Shown: positions 37,869 to 46,938, counted from the stretch's first letter. The stretch is 64,000 nucleotides of DNA from Brevundimonas sp. SL130 (GCF_026625805.1 NZ_CP113064.1:1984001-2048000); one strand, 5' to 3'. The notes: generated from the sequence alone by a model not told the origin. Numbers and translations are program-made.

Positions 37869-38016
37869 CGTACGCTCCGTTCAGGCGGGCAAGGCCCGGT
37901 CTGAATTGTCTGAATCGTCAGGAATCGGTTCCGGCCAGGCCGGGTTCCGAGGCGTCGGATTTAGGCGCCGACGTGCTCTGGGGCAAGACGACCCGCGCTC
38001 TCGCCCTGAGCGGCGG

Positions 38017-38700
38017 TCAGGGCGTGATGATCTCCACGCCCGTGTCCGTGCCGATAATCGCCAGATCCGCCAGGTCCAGGAAAAGCCCGTGTTCGACCAC
38101 GCCGGTGATCAGCTTCAGATCATCGGCCAGACGCACCGGGTCGTGGATGGCCTTGCATCCCGCGTCATAGATCAGATTGCCGCCGTCGGTGCGGACCAGA
38201 CCGCGATCCGCCTGACGGACGCGGGCGGGTTGGCTGATGTCATGGTCGATCAGCACGTCAGCGATGCGATTGGCCGTGGTCTTGTGGCCGAAGGCGACCA
38301 CCTCGATCGGCAGGGGGAAGGTCCCCAGCACCGGCACCACCTTGGCGGCGTCGGCGATGACGATGCACCGGCTGGACGCCTCCCAGACCAGTTTCTCGCG
38401 CAACAGAGCCGCACCGCCGCCCTTGATCAGGGCCAGGCCGGGACCGACCTCGTCGGCGCCGTCAACGGTCAGATCGATGCGCGGCGTATCCTCCAGGGTC
38501 GACAGAGTCAGGCCCAGTTCCCGCGCCAGGTCGGCGGTCTTTTCCGAGGTCGGCACACAGCGCAGACCCGACAGGCCGCGCGCCGCCAGGGCCTTGACGA
38601 ACCAGGCGGCGGTGGATCCGGTGCCCAGACCGACCACCATGCCGGCCTCGACGTATGCGGCGGCGGCCTCGCCTGCGTTCTTTTTCTGGATGTCGCTCAT
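38017..38700 (-). CDS. rpiA: Ribose-5-phosphate isomerase A
   Basis: A 227-aa pentose phosphate enzyme interconverting ribose-5-phosphate and ribulose-5-phosphate. Signatures: [46 protein letters not shown] in two parts with the catalytic Asp and Glu, and [18 protein letters not shown] near the end. Its ATG overlaps the glmU stop by 4 bases, so the two are translationally coupled. Confidence 0.95.
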   Translation of the reverse strand: MSDIQKKNAGEAAAAYVEAGMVVGLGTGSTAAWFVKALAARGLSGLRCVPTSEKTADLARELGLTLSTLEDTPRIDLTVDGADEVGPGLALIKGGGAALLREKLVWEASSRCIVIADAAKVVPVLGTFPLPIEVVAFGHKTTANRIADVLIDHDISQPARVRQADRGLVRTDGGNLIYDAGCKAIHDPVRLADDLKLITGVVEHGLFLDLADLAIIGTDTGVEIITP

Positions 38701-40061
38701 TTCTGCTTGGCGGCCTTGGCCGCTTCCTTCTTGGCTTTGGCCTTCTCCCGGAAGGCGGCGCCGGCGTTCGGCTTGAGGGTTTGACGGGCGCGGCCGAAGG
38801 CCAGGGCGTCTTGCGGCACATCTTCGGTGATCACCGAACCTGAGGCGACGATGGCCCCGGCGCCGACCGAGACCGGCGCCACAAGACTGGAGTTCGAGCC
38901 GACGAAGGCGCCGGCGCCGACCTCGGTCCTGGCCTTGTTGAAGCCGTCGTAGTTGCAGAAGATGGTGCCGGCCCCGATGTTGGCGCCGGCCCCGACCGAT
39001 CCGTCGCCCAGATAGGCCAGGTGATTGGCCTTGGCGCCCGCAGCCATCTTCACATTCTTGACCTCGACGAAGTTGCCGATCTTGACCCCCTCGGCCAGAT
39101 CCGCGCCGGGCCGCAGCCGGGCATAGGGCCCGACCTCGGCGCCGGAGGCGACGCGCGCGCCCTCAATATGGCTGAAGCTGCGAATCCGGGCGCCGCCCTT
39201 GATCACCGCGCCGGGGCCGAAGACGACGAAGGGTTCGATCACGGTTCCGCCGCCGACCTGAGTGTCCCAGGCGAAATGGACGGTGTCGGGCGCGCTCATG
39301 GTCACGCCCGCCGCGAGGAAGGTCTCACGCTGGACGGCCTGAAACAGGGCCTCGGCCTGGGCCAACTCGGCCTGGGCGTTGACGCCCATTACGGCGTCCT
39401 CCGCAGCGAAGACGGCGTGGGTTGGGTGACCGGCCCTGCGGGCCAGCTCCACCACGTCGGTCAGATAATATTCGCCCTTGGCGTTGTCGTTGCGGACTTC
39501 GGCCAGAAGCGAGAAGAGCAGGGCGGCAGGCGCGGCCATGACGCCGGAGTTGCAGGCGGTGATCGCCAGGACCTCGGGCGAGGCCTCCTTGGCCTCGGTG
39601 ATGGCCGTAAGCGTATCGCCTTCGATGATCAGTCGGCCGTAGGCGCCGGGATCGCGGGCCTCGAAGCCGATCACCGTGACGCCTTCGCCGGCGAAAACCG
39701 GTTCGATGTCGGCGGCCTTCAGCAAGGGTACGTCGCCATAGGTGATCACCACGTCGCCGTCGAACCCGGCCAGCGCCTGTTCCGCCGCGCGGACGGCGTG
39801 GCCTGTGCCCAGCGGAGGATCCTGAACGGCGACGGCGGCCTCGCCCAGGCGTTTGACGACGTGGGCGCGCACTTCGGGCGAATGGGTTCCGACCACGACG
39901 ATGATCCGCTCGCAGCCCAACCCCTCCGCCGCGTCGATGGCGTGATCCAGCATGGCGCGATGGGCGACGGGGTGCAGCACCTTGGGCAGGGGCGATTTCA
40001 TTCGCGTGCCCTGACCGGCGGCGAGAATGATGGCGGCGCGTGGGCGCGTCTGGCTGGTCAT
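38697..40061 (-). CDS. glmU: Bifunctional GlcNAc-1-P uridyltransferase / GlcN-1-P acetyltransferase
   Basis: A 454-aa enzyme that makes UDP-GlcNAc for peptidoglycan and LPS. N-terminal pyrophosphorylase: [47 protein letters not shown]-terminal left-handed beta-helix acetyltransferase with hexapeptide repeats: [20 protein letters not shown], then [20 protein letters not shown] and [21 protein letters not shown] Lys/Ala-rich tail ends it. It is divergent from gph over 64 bases and overlaps rpiA. Confidence 0.96.
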   Translation of the reverse strand: MTSQTRPRAAIILAAGQGTRMKSPLPKVLHPVAHRAMLDHAIDAAEGLGCERIIVVVGTHSPEVRAHVVKRLGEAAVAVQDPPLGTGHAVRAAEQALAGFDGDVVITYGDVPLLKAADIEPVFAGEGVTVIGFEARDPGAYGRLIIEGDTLTAITEAKEASPEVLAITACNSGVMAAPAALLFSLLAEVRNDNAKGEYYLTDVVELARRAGHPTHAVFAAEDAVMGVNAQAELAQAEALFQAVQRETFLAAGVTMSAPDTVHFAWDTQVGGGTVIEPFVVFGPGAVIKGGARIRSFSHIEGARVASGAEVGPYARLRPGADLAEGVKIGNFVEVKNVKMAAGAKANHLAYLGDGSVGAGANIGAGTIFCNYDGFNKARTEVGAGAFVGSNSSLVAPVSVGAGAIVASGSVITEDVPQDALAFGRARQTLKPNAGAAFREKAKAKKEAAKAAKQK

Positions 40062-40125
40062 GAATCGTCTCGCAGTCTAGTCGTCCTGCGATCTAGCCCA
40101 TCATGCGGGCTAGCGGGAGACATGG

Positions 40126-40839
40126 ATGAGCGATCGCGACCTCGAAGGCTGGACCATCGCCTTCGACCTGGATGGAACCCTGGTCGATTCCGCGCCGGAC
40201 CTGATCGGAACTCTAAACCGCCTGTTGGTTGAGGAGGGATTGCCGCCCGTGCCGATGGCCTCGGCCCAGACCCTGATCGGGTCCGGCGCAAGGGCCCTGC
40301 TCGCGCATGGATTCGAGGCGGCTGGCGCGTCGGCCGAGCGGGCCCAGTCGGAGGCGCTGTTCGAGCGGTTCATGAGCGACTACTCGGCCCATATCGCCGA
40401 CGGATCCCTGCCGTTCGAAGGGGTGGTCGAAACCCTGGAGCGCCTGAAGGATCGCGGCGCCATCCTGGTGGTGGCGACCAACAAGCGGTCCGACCTGTCC
40501 GAGCTGCTGCTCGAGAAACTGGACCTGACCCGCCATTTCGCCGCCATCGTTGGGCCCGACCGGGTGTCTGCGCGAAAGCCGTCCGGCGTCCATCTGCGGG
40601 AGGCTGTCGTCAAGGCCGGCGGCGATCCAGAGCGGGCCATCATGGTCGGGGACGCTGCGCCGGACGCGGACGCGGCCAAGGATGCCGGAATGCCCTGTAT
40701 TCTGACGACCTTTGGCTACACGCCGGTTCCCGTAGAAACCCTGGGCGGCGACGTCCTGATAGACTCGTTCGAGGACGTCGAAGAGGCGATCGACGGCATC
40801 CTGTCCGACTTCTACGTCATGAGGGCGCTGAAATTCTGA
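40126..40839 (+). CDS. gph: Phosphoglycolate phosphatase, HAD family
   Basis: A 237-aa HAD hydrolase. Motif I is AFDLDGTLVDSAPDLIGTLN, motif II is VVATNKRS, motif III is the Lys in VSARKPSG, and motif IV is MVGDAAPDADAAKDAG. The DGTLVDSxPDL start and length are typical of Gph, which removes 2-phosphoglycolate formed during DNA repair or oxygenation reactions. Other HAD phosphatases with similar specificity cannot be excluded. It starts an unlinked rightward unit before the symporter. Confidence 0.85.
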   Translation: MSDRDLEGWTIAFDLDGTLVDSAPDLIGTLNRLLVEEGLPPVPMASAQTLIGSGARALLAHGFEAAGASAERAQSEALFERFMSDYSAHIADGSLPFEGVVETLERLKDRGAILVVATNKRSDLSELLLEKLDLTRHFAAIVGPDRVSARKPSGVHLREAVVKAGGDPERAIMVGDAAPDADAAKDAGMPCILTTFGYTPVPVETLGGDVLIDSFEDVEEAIDGILSDFYVMRALKF

Positions 40840-40938
40840 GGGCGCCGGACAGTAAATCTTGGGTCTGAACCCTCACAGGCGCGGTTGCGGATCGCCGACG
40901 CGATGGCCAGTTTGGCGCACCCCATCGAAAGCGCCTCC

Positions 40939-42228
40939 ATGTTCGCTCGCTTCTTCAGAATTCCCTTGTGGCAACGCACCTTCGCCGGCCTCGCCTTGGG
41001 CGTCATCGCGGGACTGATCCTGCGCGAGCGGGCCGAAATCTGGCTCCAGCCGATCGGCGACATCTATCTGAACCTGATCCGCATGGTGGTGGCGCCCCTG
41101 GTGCTGTTCACCATCGCCAGCTCCATCGCCAAGTTGGGGGAGGGGGCCGGGGCGGTGCGGCTGGGCGTGCGGACCATCGTATGGTTCGCCATCACCTCGC
41201 TGCTGGCCGTTCTGGTCGGTTTCGCCTTCGGCCACATCATCAATCCGGGCGTCGGCTTGTCCAACCTGCCCTTGGGCGAGGTCAAGGAACGGGTCATCCC
41301 GACGCCGCTGGAGGTGCTGATCGGGGTGGTGCCGACCAATCCGTTCGCCGCCTTGGCCGAGGGCAGGGTGCTGCAGATCATCTTCTTCTCGGCCCTGATC
41401 GGCGTGGCCCTGGTGGCGCTGGGCGACCGGGCGCAGAATGTGAGGCGGCTGGTCGATGAAGGGGCGGCCGTCATCTTCCGGATCACGCGCTGGGTGATCC
41501 AGCTGACGCCCATCGGCGTGTTCGGCCTGATCGGCTCGGTCGTCGGCGGCTATGGCTGGGAGGCCCTGCTGCCCTTGCTCAAGTTCATTGGCGCCATCTA
41601 TGCGGCCTGCCTGTTCCACATCCTGATCGTCTATTCGGGCCTGCTGAAGTTGCACGGCCTGAAGGTGACCAGCTTCTTCCGCGGCGCCTTTGCCGCCCAG
41701 CAGACGGCCTTCGCCACCTCTTCCTCCTTGGGGACCCTGCCGATCACCCTGCGCCAGACGGTCGAGCGCCTGGGCGTGCCCCAGGCCTACGCCGCCTTCG
41801 CCGTCCCCCTCGGCGCCAATGTGAAAATGGACGGGTGCGGCGCCATCTATCCCGCCATCGCCGCGATCTTCATCGCCCAGTATTTCCAGATCGACCTGAC
41901 CCTGACCCAGTACATCCTGATCGGCCTGACGGCGGTGCTGGGGTCGCTGGGCACCGCCGGCGTGCCGGGGACGTCCATCGTCATGCTGACCTTGACCCTG
42001 TCCACCGCCGGTCTGCCGCTGGAGGGCATCGGCTATATCGTCGCCATCGACCGGATCATCGACATGATGCGCACGGCGACCAATGTGACCGGCCAGATGC
42101 TGGTTCCGGTGTTGGTGGCCAAGGAAGAAGGCATTCTGGACCTGGGAATCTACAACGGCCACGTGGCCTGGTTGCCGGGCGACCCGGAAGCCGAGGCGCC
42201 GGAAAACGTGCAAGCCGCCGGAATCTGA
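40939..42228 (+). CDS. Dicarboxylate/amino acid:cation symporter (DAACS)
   Basis: About 429 aa with eight membrane helices and two re-entrant hairpins. It opens MFARFFRIPLWQRTFAGLAL, has the conserved LNLIRMVVAPLVLFTIASSI, the Ser-rich hairpin QTAFATSSSLGTLPITL and LGANVKMDGCGAIYPAIAAIF with the second hairpin later (SLGTAGVPGTSIVM). This is the GltP/DctA superfamily, importing glutamate, aspartate or C4-dicarboxylates with H+ or Na+. The ATG at 40939 fits the family; ATG 40903 is an alternative. Followed by tRNA-Val. Confidence 0.9.
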   Translation: MFARFFRIPLWQRTFAGLALGVIAGLILRERAEIWLQPIGDIYLNLIRMVVAPLVLFTIASSIAKLGEGAGAVRLGVRTIVWFAITSLLAVLVGFAFGHIINPGVGLSNLPLGEVKERVIPTPLEVLIGVVPTNPFAALAEGRVLQIIFFSALIGVALVALGDRAQNVRRLVDEGAAVIFRITRWVIQLTPIGVFGLIGSVVGGYGWEALLPLLKFIGAIYAACLFHILIVYSGLLKLHGLKVTSFFRGAFAAQQTAFATSSSLGTLPITLRQTVERLGVPQAYAAFAVPLGANVKMDGCGAIYPAIAAIFIAQYFQIDLTLTQYILIGLTAVLGSLGTAGVPGTSIVMLTLTLSTAGLPLEGIGYIVAIDRIIDMMRTATNVTGQMLVPVLVAKEEGILDLGIYNGHVAWLPGDPEAEAPENVQAAGI

Positions 42229-42284
42229 AACGGATGCTTGCGCGGGGGCGACGACCGGGCTATGTCGCCGCCTCCGCAAGGCAT

Positions 42285-42359
42285 GGATGCGTAGCTCAGC
42301 GGGAGAGCACCTCGTTCACACCGAGGGGGTCACAGGTTCAATCCCTGTCGCATCCACCA
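42285..42359 (+). tRNA. tRNA-Val (anticodon CAC)
   Basis: A 75-nt cloverleaf: acceptor arms GGATGCG and CGCATCC, D arm GCTC/GAGC, anticodon arm CCTCG/CGAGG around loop TTCACAC (anticodon CAC), T arm ACAGG-TTCAATC-CCTGT, with the 3' CCA encoded. It reads valine GTG codons. It stands at the left border of the accessory region; tRNA genes are common integration sites, but no copy of its 3' end was found on the right side. Confidence 0.97.
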
Positions 42360-42382
42360 TCTTTCCTTTTCTATGACCACAG

Positions 42383-42417
42383 GCTTGACCCGCTCGGAAT
42401 ATCCGAACGGATCAAGC
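42383..42417 (+). terminator. Hairpin downstream of tRNA-Val
   Basis: Arms GCTTGA-CCG-TCGGA and TCCGA-CGG-TCAAGC (two single mismatches between blocks) close over an ATA loop. It starts 24 bases after the tRNA and could end its transcript. No T-run follows. Confidence 0.45.
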
Positions 42418-42687
42418 GCGCGATCGCGTTTCGCTCCGCCGCGCTTCAACCCCGCTGTGCGCGCTCCTGAGTCCGATCGAGGTAGGCCGAGATGATCGGC
42501 ACAGAATGGGCCCGTGAGGGTCTCGGGAAGATTGGGATGCATCGACAGAAAACACGCTGGGGAGTAGCAGGCGCGTTCCCGTAAGGTAGAAAGCGAAGAG
42601 CGGTGGATGTGGACCGCTCAAAGCCCAGCAGCTGCGCGTTTTGATAGCTGCGCCGCGGGGCTTTGCGCTCCAGGGTTAGCCTGCCTT

Positions 42688-42692
42688 GCAAC
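42688..42692. repeat. Target-site duplication, left copy
   Basis: GCAAC directly precedes the left terminal TGT. The same five bases directly follow the right terminal ACA at 59439. Five-base duplications are the rule for TniA/TnsB/Mu-type transposases. Confidence 0.88.
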
Positions 42693-42809
42693 TGTGAGTG
42701 CGCCATAATCCCAAGACTCTAACTGGTTGAATTTCCAACGGTGCCATGTTCCATAATCCCGAGAATCCCATAGTTCACCGCAAGCGATGGTGCTGCATTA
42801 TTGGGATTC
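42693..42809. repeat. Left transposon end with sub-terminal repeats
   Basis: The terminal repeat starts at 42693. Motif CCATAATCCCAAGACTC lies at 42703-42719 and CCATAATCCCGAGAATC at 42751-42767; a reversed partial copy (GAATCCCAATAATG on the other strand) lies at 42796-42809. The first two resemble, in inverted orientation, the repeats at the right end (for example CCTGAATCCCTGGACTC). They are probable TniA binding sites. Confidence 0.72.
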
Positions 42810-42974
42810 ATTGCATGGCCATAGTCGGTGCAACGCCACGCTAGTGGCTAGTGCCACCACGCAGGATCGCGGGCCGCTGAGCGATAGTGATAGCTAGATG
42901 TTTGGTCCCGGATTTCGGAAGCGTTTGCCTGATCGTCAGCCGGCATCGACGCGAGCTGTCCAGCAGCATGTTCT

Positions 42975-43172
42975 TTAGGGCGACAGATATCGCAACAGTC
43001 GCATGCTGACCCAAAACAATAACACGCCCGCGATCACCCCGATTTTGATCTGGTGATCCATGAACCGAACGCCCAACACGGCGAAGAATGCGCCGGCCAG
43101 GCAAAGCACGGACAGGTTTCCCATCAACCTGGCGGTCATCTTGAGCCAGATGTCGTTTTGGTAAGGCGTCAT
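42975..43172 (-). CDS. Small two-helix membrane protein, unknown
   Basis: About 65 aa starting MTPYQNDIWLKMTARLMGNL, with two hydrophobic helices (LSVLCLAGAFFAVLGVRFM and IKIGVIAGVLLFWVSMRLL). The ATG at 43170-43172 has GGAAA seven bases upstream and is preferred over an ATG six codons earlier. It is the first gene inside the left transposon end, just past the resolvase gene on the same strand. No family recognised; metal or stress function would be a guess. The 165 bases between it and the left-end repeats are empty. Confidence 0.5.
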   Translation of the reverse strand: MTPYQNDIWLKMTARLMGNLSVLCLAGAFFAVLGVRFMDHQIKIGVIAGVLLFWVSMRLLRYLSP

Positions 43173-43301
43173 TGGCGCGTTTCCATTCAAATCACAGCCT
43201 ACACCGTATCGACGGGATGGGAAGATGCATGAAATACATCCACACCCACCCGTAACTGGTGGACTGCAAGCCGCCCTCTCAGAACGACAAAATCGCCAGA
43301 A

Positions 43302-43871
43302 CTATTTGCCGATCTGATCCGAAGTCCGGGCCAAAGCGCGATACAAAGTGCTGCGAGAAATCCCGAAAGTGGTCGCTACGGCTCCCATCGTCTGATCGGG
43401 ATGCTGAAGTAAGAGACGGACCTGCTCAAGCTGGCGCGCCGATAGAGCCCGCTTACGCCCGCCAGTTCGTCCTCTCGCGCGAGCGGCTGCCAAGCCTGCC
43501 ATGGTCCGCTCGCGGATCAGGTCTCGCTCCATTTCGGCTAGAGCCGCCATCATATGGAAGAAGAACCGTCCTGCCGGTGTCGTAGTGTCGATGCCATCAG
43601 TCAGGCTTCGAAATTCAACGCCGCGGCTCTTTAGGGCACTGACGAAATCAACAAGCTGACCGACTGTGCGGCCTAGGCGGTCAAGCTTCCAAACGACGAA
43701 GACATCTTTCTCTCGGGCAAAGCTCAAAGCCTCGCCCAATGCCTTGCGATCTACCCGCGCGCCGGACGCAGCTTCAGAGAAAATCCGCTCGCAGCCCGCC
43801 TGTTTCAGCGCGTCAATCTGGAGATCGAGGTTTTGGTCCGCAGTCGAGACCCGCGCGTATCCGATAAACAT
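43302..43871 (-). CDS. tniR: Serine recombinase / resolvase of the transposon
   Basis: About 189 aa. The catalytic N-terminus reads MFIGYARVSTADQNLDLQ with the nucleophile Ser in YARVST; then VVWKLDRLGRTVGQLVD, TPAGRFFFHMMAALAEMERDLIRERT given as a conserved block, and a C-terminal helix-turn-helix (MGAVATTFGISRSTLYRAL). It belongs with Tn3/Tn5053-type resolvases and DNA invertases. The start chosen, at 43871, is the family start; earlier in-frame ATGs add unrelated residues. Expected role: resolving cointegrates made by replicative TniA transposition, as TniR does in Tn5053. A symmetrical site suited to it lies 113 bases upstream. Confidence 0.88.
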   Translation of the reverse strand: MFIGYARVSTADQNLDLQIDALKQAGCERIFSEAASGARVDRKALGEALSFAREKDVFVVWKLDRLGRTVGQLVDFVSALKSRGVEFRSLTDGIDTTTPAGRFFFHMMAALAEMERDLIRERTMAGLAAARARGRTGGRKRALSARQLEQVRLLLQHPDQTMGAVATTFGISRSTLYRALARTSDQIGK

Positions 43872-44170
43872 GTCGCGAAACTCGTAAACATAGGGCTTCA
43901 TGACACATAGATTATGCAACAGAGTTTAGCCACACCTTCGGCGCTGACGGCAGGGGGCGGAGTTGGATTCGGACGGTCGCGGTCACAAACGTTCGTTTGT
44001 GCGACAAGGATCGACAGTGTGGCAGGACCATCAGATCATTGCTGATGCATTAGCGACGCTGTAACGGTCCGGTTTAGGCAAATGTATGGGCATTGCGTCG
44101 TGCGGCTCTTGATGCAGCGGGCAAATCGACGCGCCGGTTTGGCAGTGGATAGAGGCTAGCCGCGCTTTGA
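43872..44170. promoter_or_regulatory. Intergenic region with candidate res site
   Basis: It lies between the resolvase start and the end of rcnA. The dyad CACAAACGTTCGTTTGTG at 43984-44001 has perfect 8-base arms around a TT centre, and CGACA repeats follow at 44002 and 44013. Resolvase genes normally have their res site directly upstream, so this is the best candidate crossover site. The remainder of the region shows no gene. Confidence 0.5.
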
Positions 44171-45301
44171 TTAGGACGTCAGCGCCGCTATCGCCTGCCA
44201 TGTGAGCACTATACCGACAATGGCTATGAGAGCGCCTGAAGCGTAGGGAGCTTTGCGTGCGAAGGATGAGAAGCCTTTCGACCAGCGCGTCTCGGCATGC
44301 CGCATCCCGATAGCGGCCGCGACGCCTACCGTGACCATCGTCGCCGCCAATCCGATCGAGAAACACAGCACGAGAGTGGCGCCCAAGGCGACCTCCCTGA
44401 GCTGCAGGCACAGCAAAAGCACGGTGATCGAAGCTGGGCAAGGGATCAGGCCCCCGGTCAAACCGAACAGCATGATCTGCCAGGTGGTCACTTTGCGGTC
44501 GGCGAACCGCCTTTTGATGTCGTTGGCGTGGGCGCGCTCGTGAGCGTCCTGGTAGTCGGGATCGGAGACGTCTAGACCGCCGTGGCCGTGATCGTGACCA
44601 TGGTCGTCCTCGCTGAAGACGACGTCGAAGGCGTGGACGTGGCCAGGGCGCCCGATGGTTAGCCGTGCCGTGAAGGCGTGCGGCTCGGGAATGTCCTCGG
44701 TGGAGCGTAGAACCTCGCCGTAGCGCTCAAATTTGAAGCTCTGTGTTGCGCCGCCTTCCCGGGTCGTCGTGACGATGATGTCCTCGGTCTCCGCTAGGAG
44801 ACCGCTTTCGGCCGCGACGCGGAACTCGGGCGGGATGTCCTCCTCGAAGATGCTGAGGACGAGGACGCCGTGCCCAGTGTCGATGCGCCGTGTGCCGTCG
44901 TGCCTGTGGCTGTGGCCGTGGTCATGATCGTGGCCATGCTCGTTGTGCACGGCGCGCTGCTCGCGCCAGGTGGCGAAGATCATCCAGGCGGCGACCCCGA
45001 GGATGATCAGCGCCGACGCCAGTTGGAACCAACCCTCCGACGCCTCGATGTCGAGGTTGCGGCCGAAATAGAGGCCGGCGAGTGCAATCGCCCACACGAT
45101 GGCGGTGTGGGACAGGGTCGCCGACAGGCCCAGTAGGATGGCCTGCCAGACGGTCCCGCGCACGGCGACGATGAAGGCGGCCATCATGGTCTTGGAGTGG
45201 CCGGGCTCCAGACCGTGCAAAGCGCCCAGCAGCAGGGCCGAAGGGATGAAGAGCCAGGCGTGAGCCGAACCCTGCTGGAGCAAATCCGCGAACGGCGTCA
45301 T
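44171..45301 (-). CDS. rcnA: Nickel/cobalt efflux protein RcnA
   Basis: About 376 aa. N-terminal helices hold the NiCoT-like signature LLLGALHGLEPGHSKTMMAAF; a His-rich loop follows (HNEHGHDHDHGHSHRHDG), and the C-terminal half has GLTGGLIPCPASITVLLLCL. Between them is an inserted soluble segment of about 90 residues (LVLSIFEEDIPPEFRV ... GHVHAFDVVFSEDD) ending in a second His-rich run. Inner-membrane exporter of Ni2+ and Co2+. Start is the ATG seven bases after the regulator gene ends, so the two are one operon. The start upstream within the regulator gene is not credible. Confidence 0.92.
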   Translation of the reverse strand: MTPFADLLQQGSAHAWLFIPSALLLGALHGLEPGHSKTMMAAFIVAVRGTVWQAILLGLSATLSHTAIVWAIALAGLYFGRNLDIEASEGWFQLASALIILGVAAWMIFATWREQRAVHNEHGHDHDHGHSHRHDGTRRIDTGHGVLVLSIFEEDIPPEFRVAAESGLLAETEDIIVTTTREGGATQSFKFERYGEVLRSTEDIPEPHAFTARLTIGRPGHVHAFDVVFSEDDHGHDHGHGGLDVSDPDYQDAHERAHANDIKRRFADRKVTTWQIMLFGLTGGLIPCPASITVLLLCLQLREVALGATLVLCFSIGLAATMVTVGVAAAIGMRHAETRWSKGFSSFARKAPYASGALIAIVGIVLTWQAIAALTS

Positions 45302-45308
45302 CGGCGTC

Positions 45309-45584
45309 TCACAGGTATTTGGTGATGTCTTTGAACTCGGCCATGGCTTGGCGAGCCTCGTCCGGATCGCCCTCGGCCGCATGGGCCAGGCAATGGTCGA
45401 TATGGTCGTGAATCAACGCCTTCTTGGCCGCAGCGACGGCCTTTTCAATGGCGTGAAGCTGCTGCGCCAAATCCAGGCATGGGCGTCCGCTCTCGATCAT
45501 CTGGATGACCGTGTTCAGGTGACCGTCCGCGCGTCGAAGGCGTTTGATGATCGCGGGATGGGCGGCATGGGAAACGTGAGCCAT
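45309..45584 (-). CDS. Metal-sensing repressor, CsoR/RcnR family
   Basis: A 91-aa all-helical repressor: MAHVSHAAHPAIIKRLRRADGH at the start (in part), MIESGRPCLDLAQQLHAIEKAV, then HDHIDHCLAHAA. Likely metal ligands are H3, C36, H61 and C65. The Cys-His-Cys triad is like CsoR and the nickel sensor InrS, while the N-terminal His is like RcnR. With rcnA next in the operon, nickel or cobalt is the probable signal. It should bind the two G/C-tract operators just upstream and release them when metal is bound. Confidence 0.9.
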   Translation of the reverse strand: MAHVSHAAHPAIIKRLRRADGHLNTVIQMIESGRPCLDLAQQLHAIEKAVAAAKKALIHDHIDHCLAHAAEGDPDEARQAMAEFKDITKYL

Positions 45585-45593
45585 GCCGCAGAA

Positions 45594-45614
45594 ATATCCC
45601 CCCCGGGAGGATAT
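45594..45614. promoter_or_regulatory. RcnR/CsoR-type operator, proximal copy
   Basis: A 21-base near-palindrome with ATATCC at one side, GGATAT at the other and a C/G tract in the middle. It lies 10 bases upstream of the regulator start codon. G/C-tract palindromes are the known targets of CsoR/RcnR repressors. Confidence 0.75.
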
Positions 45615-45619
45615 GGCAA

Positions 45620-45640
45620 CTATCCTCCCTAGGGGGATAG
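45620..45640. promoter_or_regulatory. RcnR/CsoR-type operator, distal copy
   Basis: A second near-palindrome, CTATCC to GGATAG with CCCTAGGG at the centre, 26 bases centre to centre from the first. Two similar sites suggest that two repressor tetramers sit side by side over the promoter of the regulator-rcnA operon. Confidence 0.75.
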
Positions 45641-45684
45641 TTGCGGTGTCGTGTTCGTAGCGGGCGAAGCGCTCTGAAGCGGGA

Positions 45685-46938
45685 TCAGACGCGGAGAAGC
45701 ATGACCCCGGCCAAGCCTGCCGCCGCGAGGATGACCGGCGGCGCGAGCTTGCTCTTCCAGAACCAGTTGGCAGTGAAGGCGGCCGCGAGGATCGTCCCCA
45801 GAACCGCAATCTGGCTCAACGGCGTGAAGAGGCTGATGACCAGTTGCAGCGCGGTGACGGCGATCAGGCCGACGACGCCGGCCGCGACGCCTTCCAGCAG
45901 GGCCTTCACGCCATCCATCTCGATGACCGTCTCCAGTCGATCGTAGAAGACCAGAGAGAAGGCGAAAGCGGGCAGGAAGACGCCGGCGGTGATGGCGAGC
46001 GCGCCGAGCGGACCTCCGGCGACATAGCCGATGAAGGTCGAGAAGATGATCAGCGGCGCGGGCAGGACGCCGGACAGGGCGAGACCGTCGAGGAACTGGC
46101 CGTCCCCCATCCACCCCTGGGCGGCAGCGTCGTTGCGCAGGAACGGGATGGCGGTGTAGGCGCCGCCGAAGGTCAGCAGACCCGCCTTCAGCCCCGACAA
46201 AAAGAGGATCCACGGCGCCACAGCGCCCGGAGCGGCAGCGACGAAATCGAGCGACGCTCTGACGATGGGGTCTGGCGCCGACAGTCGGGCGGCGACAGCG
46301 ACCGCCACGGCGAGGGCGGCGACGCCGATGGCCCATCCGCGCCGACCTGAAGCAGCCAGGGCGTAGACGACGCCCGCCGCCGGCAGGGTGATCCAGAAGC
46401 TGACGCCGACCAGGGCGGCGGTCGCGCTGGTGAGGCCAATGCCCCAGAGCCAGCGGTCGATGAGGATATGCTGGCCGATCCGATGGACGGCCCGCAGGAT
46501 CAGGGCGATCACGGCCGCCTGCACGCCGAGGAAGGCGGCCCCGACCCAGGCGCGGTCGAAGTCTATGCGGAAATAGAGCCACGACAGGATCATCATCAGC
46601 ACAAAGCCCGGCAGCATGAAGCCGAGACCGGCGAGGACCCCGCCCCAGCGTCCCTTGGCGCGCATGCCGAGATGGACGCTGAGTTCGTGCGCCTCCGGCC
46701 CCGGCAGCACCTGCATGACCGCCAGCAGTCGGTTGAAGCGGGGACCGGACATCCAGCCTTCCTCCTCGACGAGCTCGCGGCGCAGCATGGCGATCTGGGC
46801 GACCGGGCCGCCGAAGGCCAGGGCCCCGAACTTCAGGAAGCGCAGGAACAGCGCGCCGTAGGACAGCGGGGGCGGCGAGGGCTCGTCGAGCGTCTCGGAT
46901 CGAGCGAGGGTCGGATCAGGCAGGGAAGGACGGGACAT
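45685..46938 (-). CDS. chrA: Chromate transporter ChrA
   Basis: A 417-aa inner-membrane protein made of two homologous CHR halves. The first half has FLRFLKFGALAFGGPVAQIAML and MQVLPGPEAHELSVHLGM; the second has FLSGLKAGLLTFGGAYTAIPFL and LALSGVLPAPLIIFSTFIGY. ChrA exports chromate from the cytosol. Same strand as, and downstream of, the czc-hup genes, but separated by 208 bases with no gene, so possibly separate transcription. The regulator-rcnA operon begins downstream of it behind its own operators. Confidence 0.9.
   Translation of the reverse strand: MSRPSLPDPTLARSETLDEPSPPPLSYGALFLRFLKFGALAFGGPVAQIAMLRRELVEEEGWMSGPRFNRLLAVMQVLPGPEAHELSVHLGMRAKGRWGGVLAGLGFMLPGFVLMMILSWLYFRIDFDRAWVGAAFLGVQAAVIALILRAVHRIGQHILIDRWLWGIGLTSATAALVGVSFWITLPAAGVVYALAASGRRGWAIGVAALAVAVAVAARLSAPDPIVRASLDFVAAAPGAVAPWILFLSGLKAGLLTFGGAYTAIPFLRNDAAAQGWMGDGQFLDGLALSGVLPAPLIIFSTFIGYVAGGPLGALAITAGVFLPAFAFSLVFYDRLETVIEMDGVKALLEGVAAGVVGLIAVTALQLVISLFTPLSQIAVLGTILAAAFTANWFWKSKLAPPVILAAAGLAGVMLLRV

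Larger units (their letters stand above)
42360..42692. other. Gene-free left flank of the transposon insertion
   Basis: About 330 bases between tRNA-Val and the transposon with no convincing gene on either strand; the open frames have no RBS or recognisable product. It ends in GCAAC, the left copy of the 5-bp target duplication. When joined in thought to the right flank (from 59439), it would lead toward the Dam/ParB-like cassette. Confidence 0.6.

Noticed and set aside
38697..40232. Long open frame on the plus strand over glmU, and many similar frames elsewhere
   Set aside because: High GC at third codon positions opens shadow frames opposite or across real genes. These translate to low-complexity Arg/Gly/Ala-rich sequence without family matches.
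42446..42706. Possible fragment of an integrase or other protein on the minus strand left of the transposon
   Set aside because: The 86-residue frame has no recognisable motif or RBS and does not continue into a credible protein across the restored insertion site.
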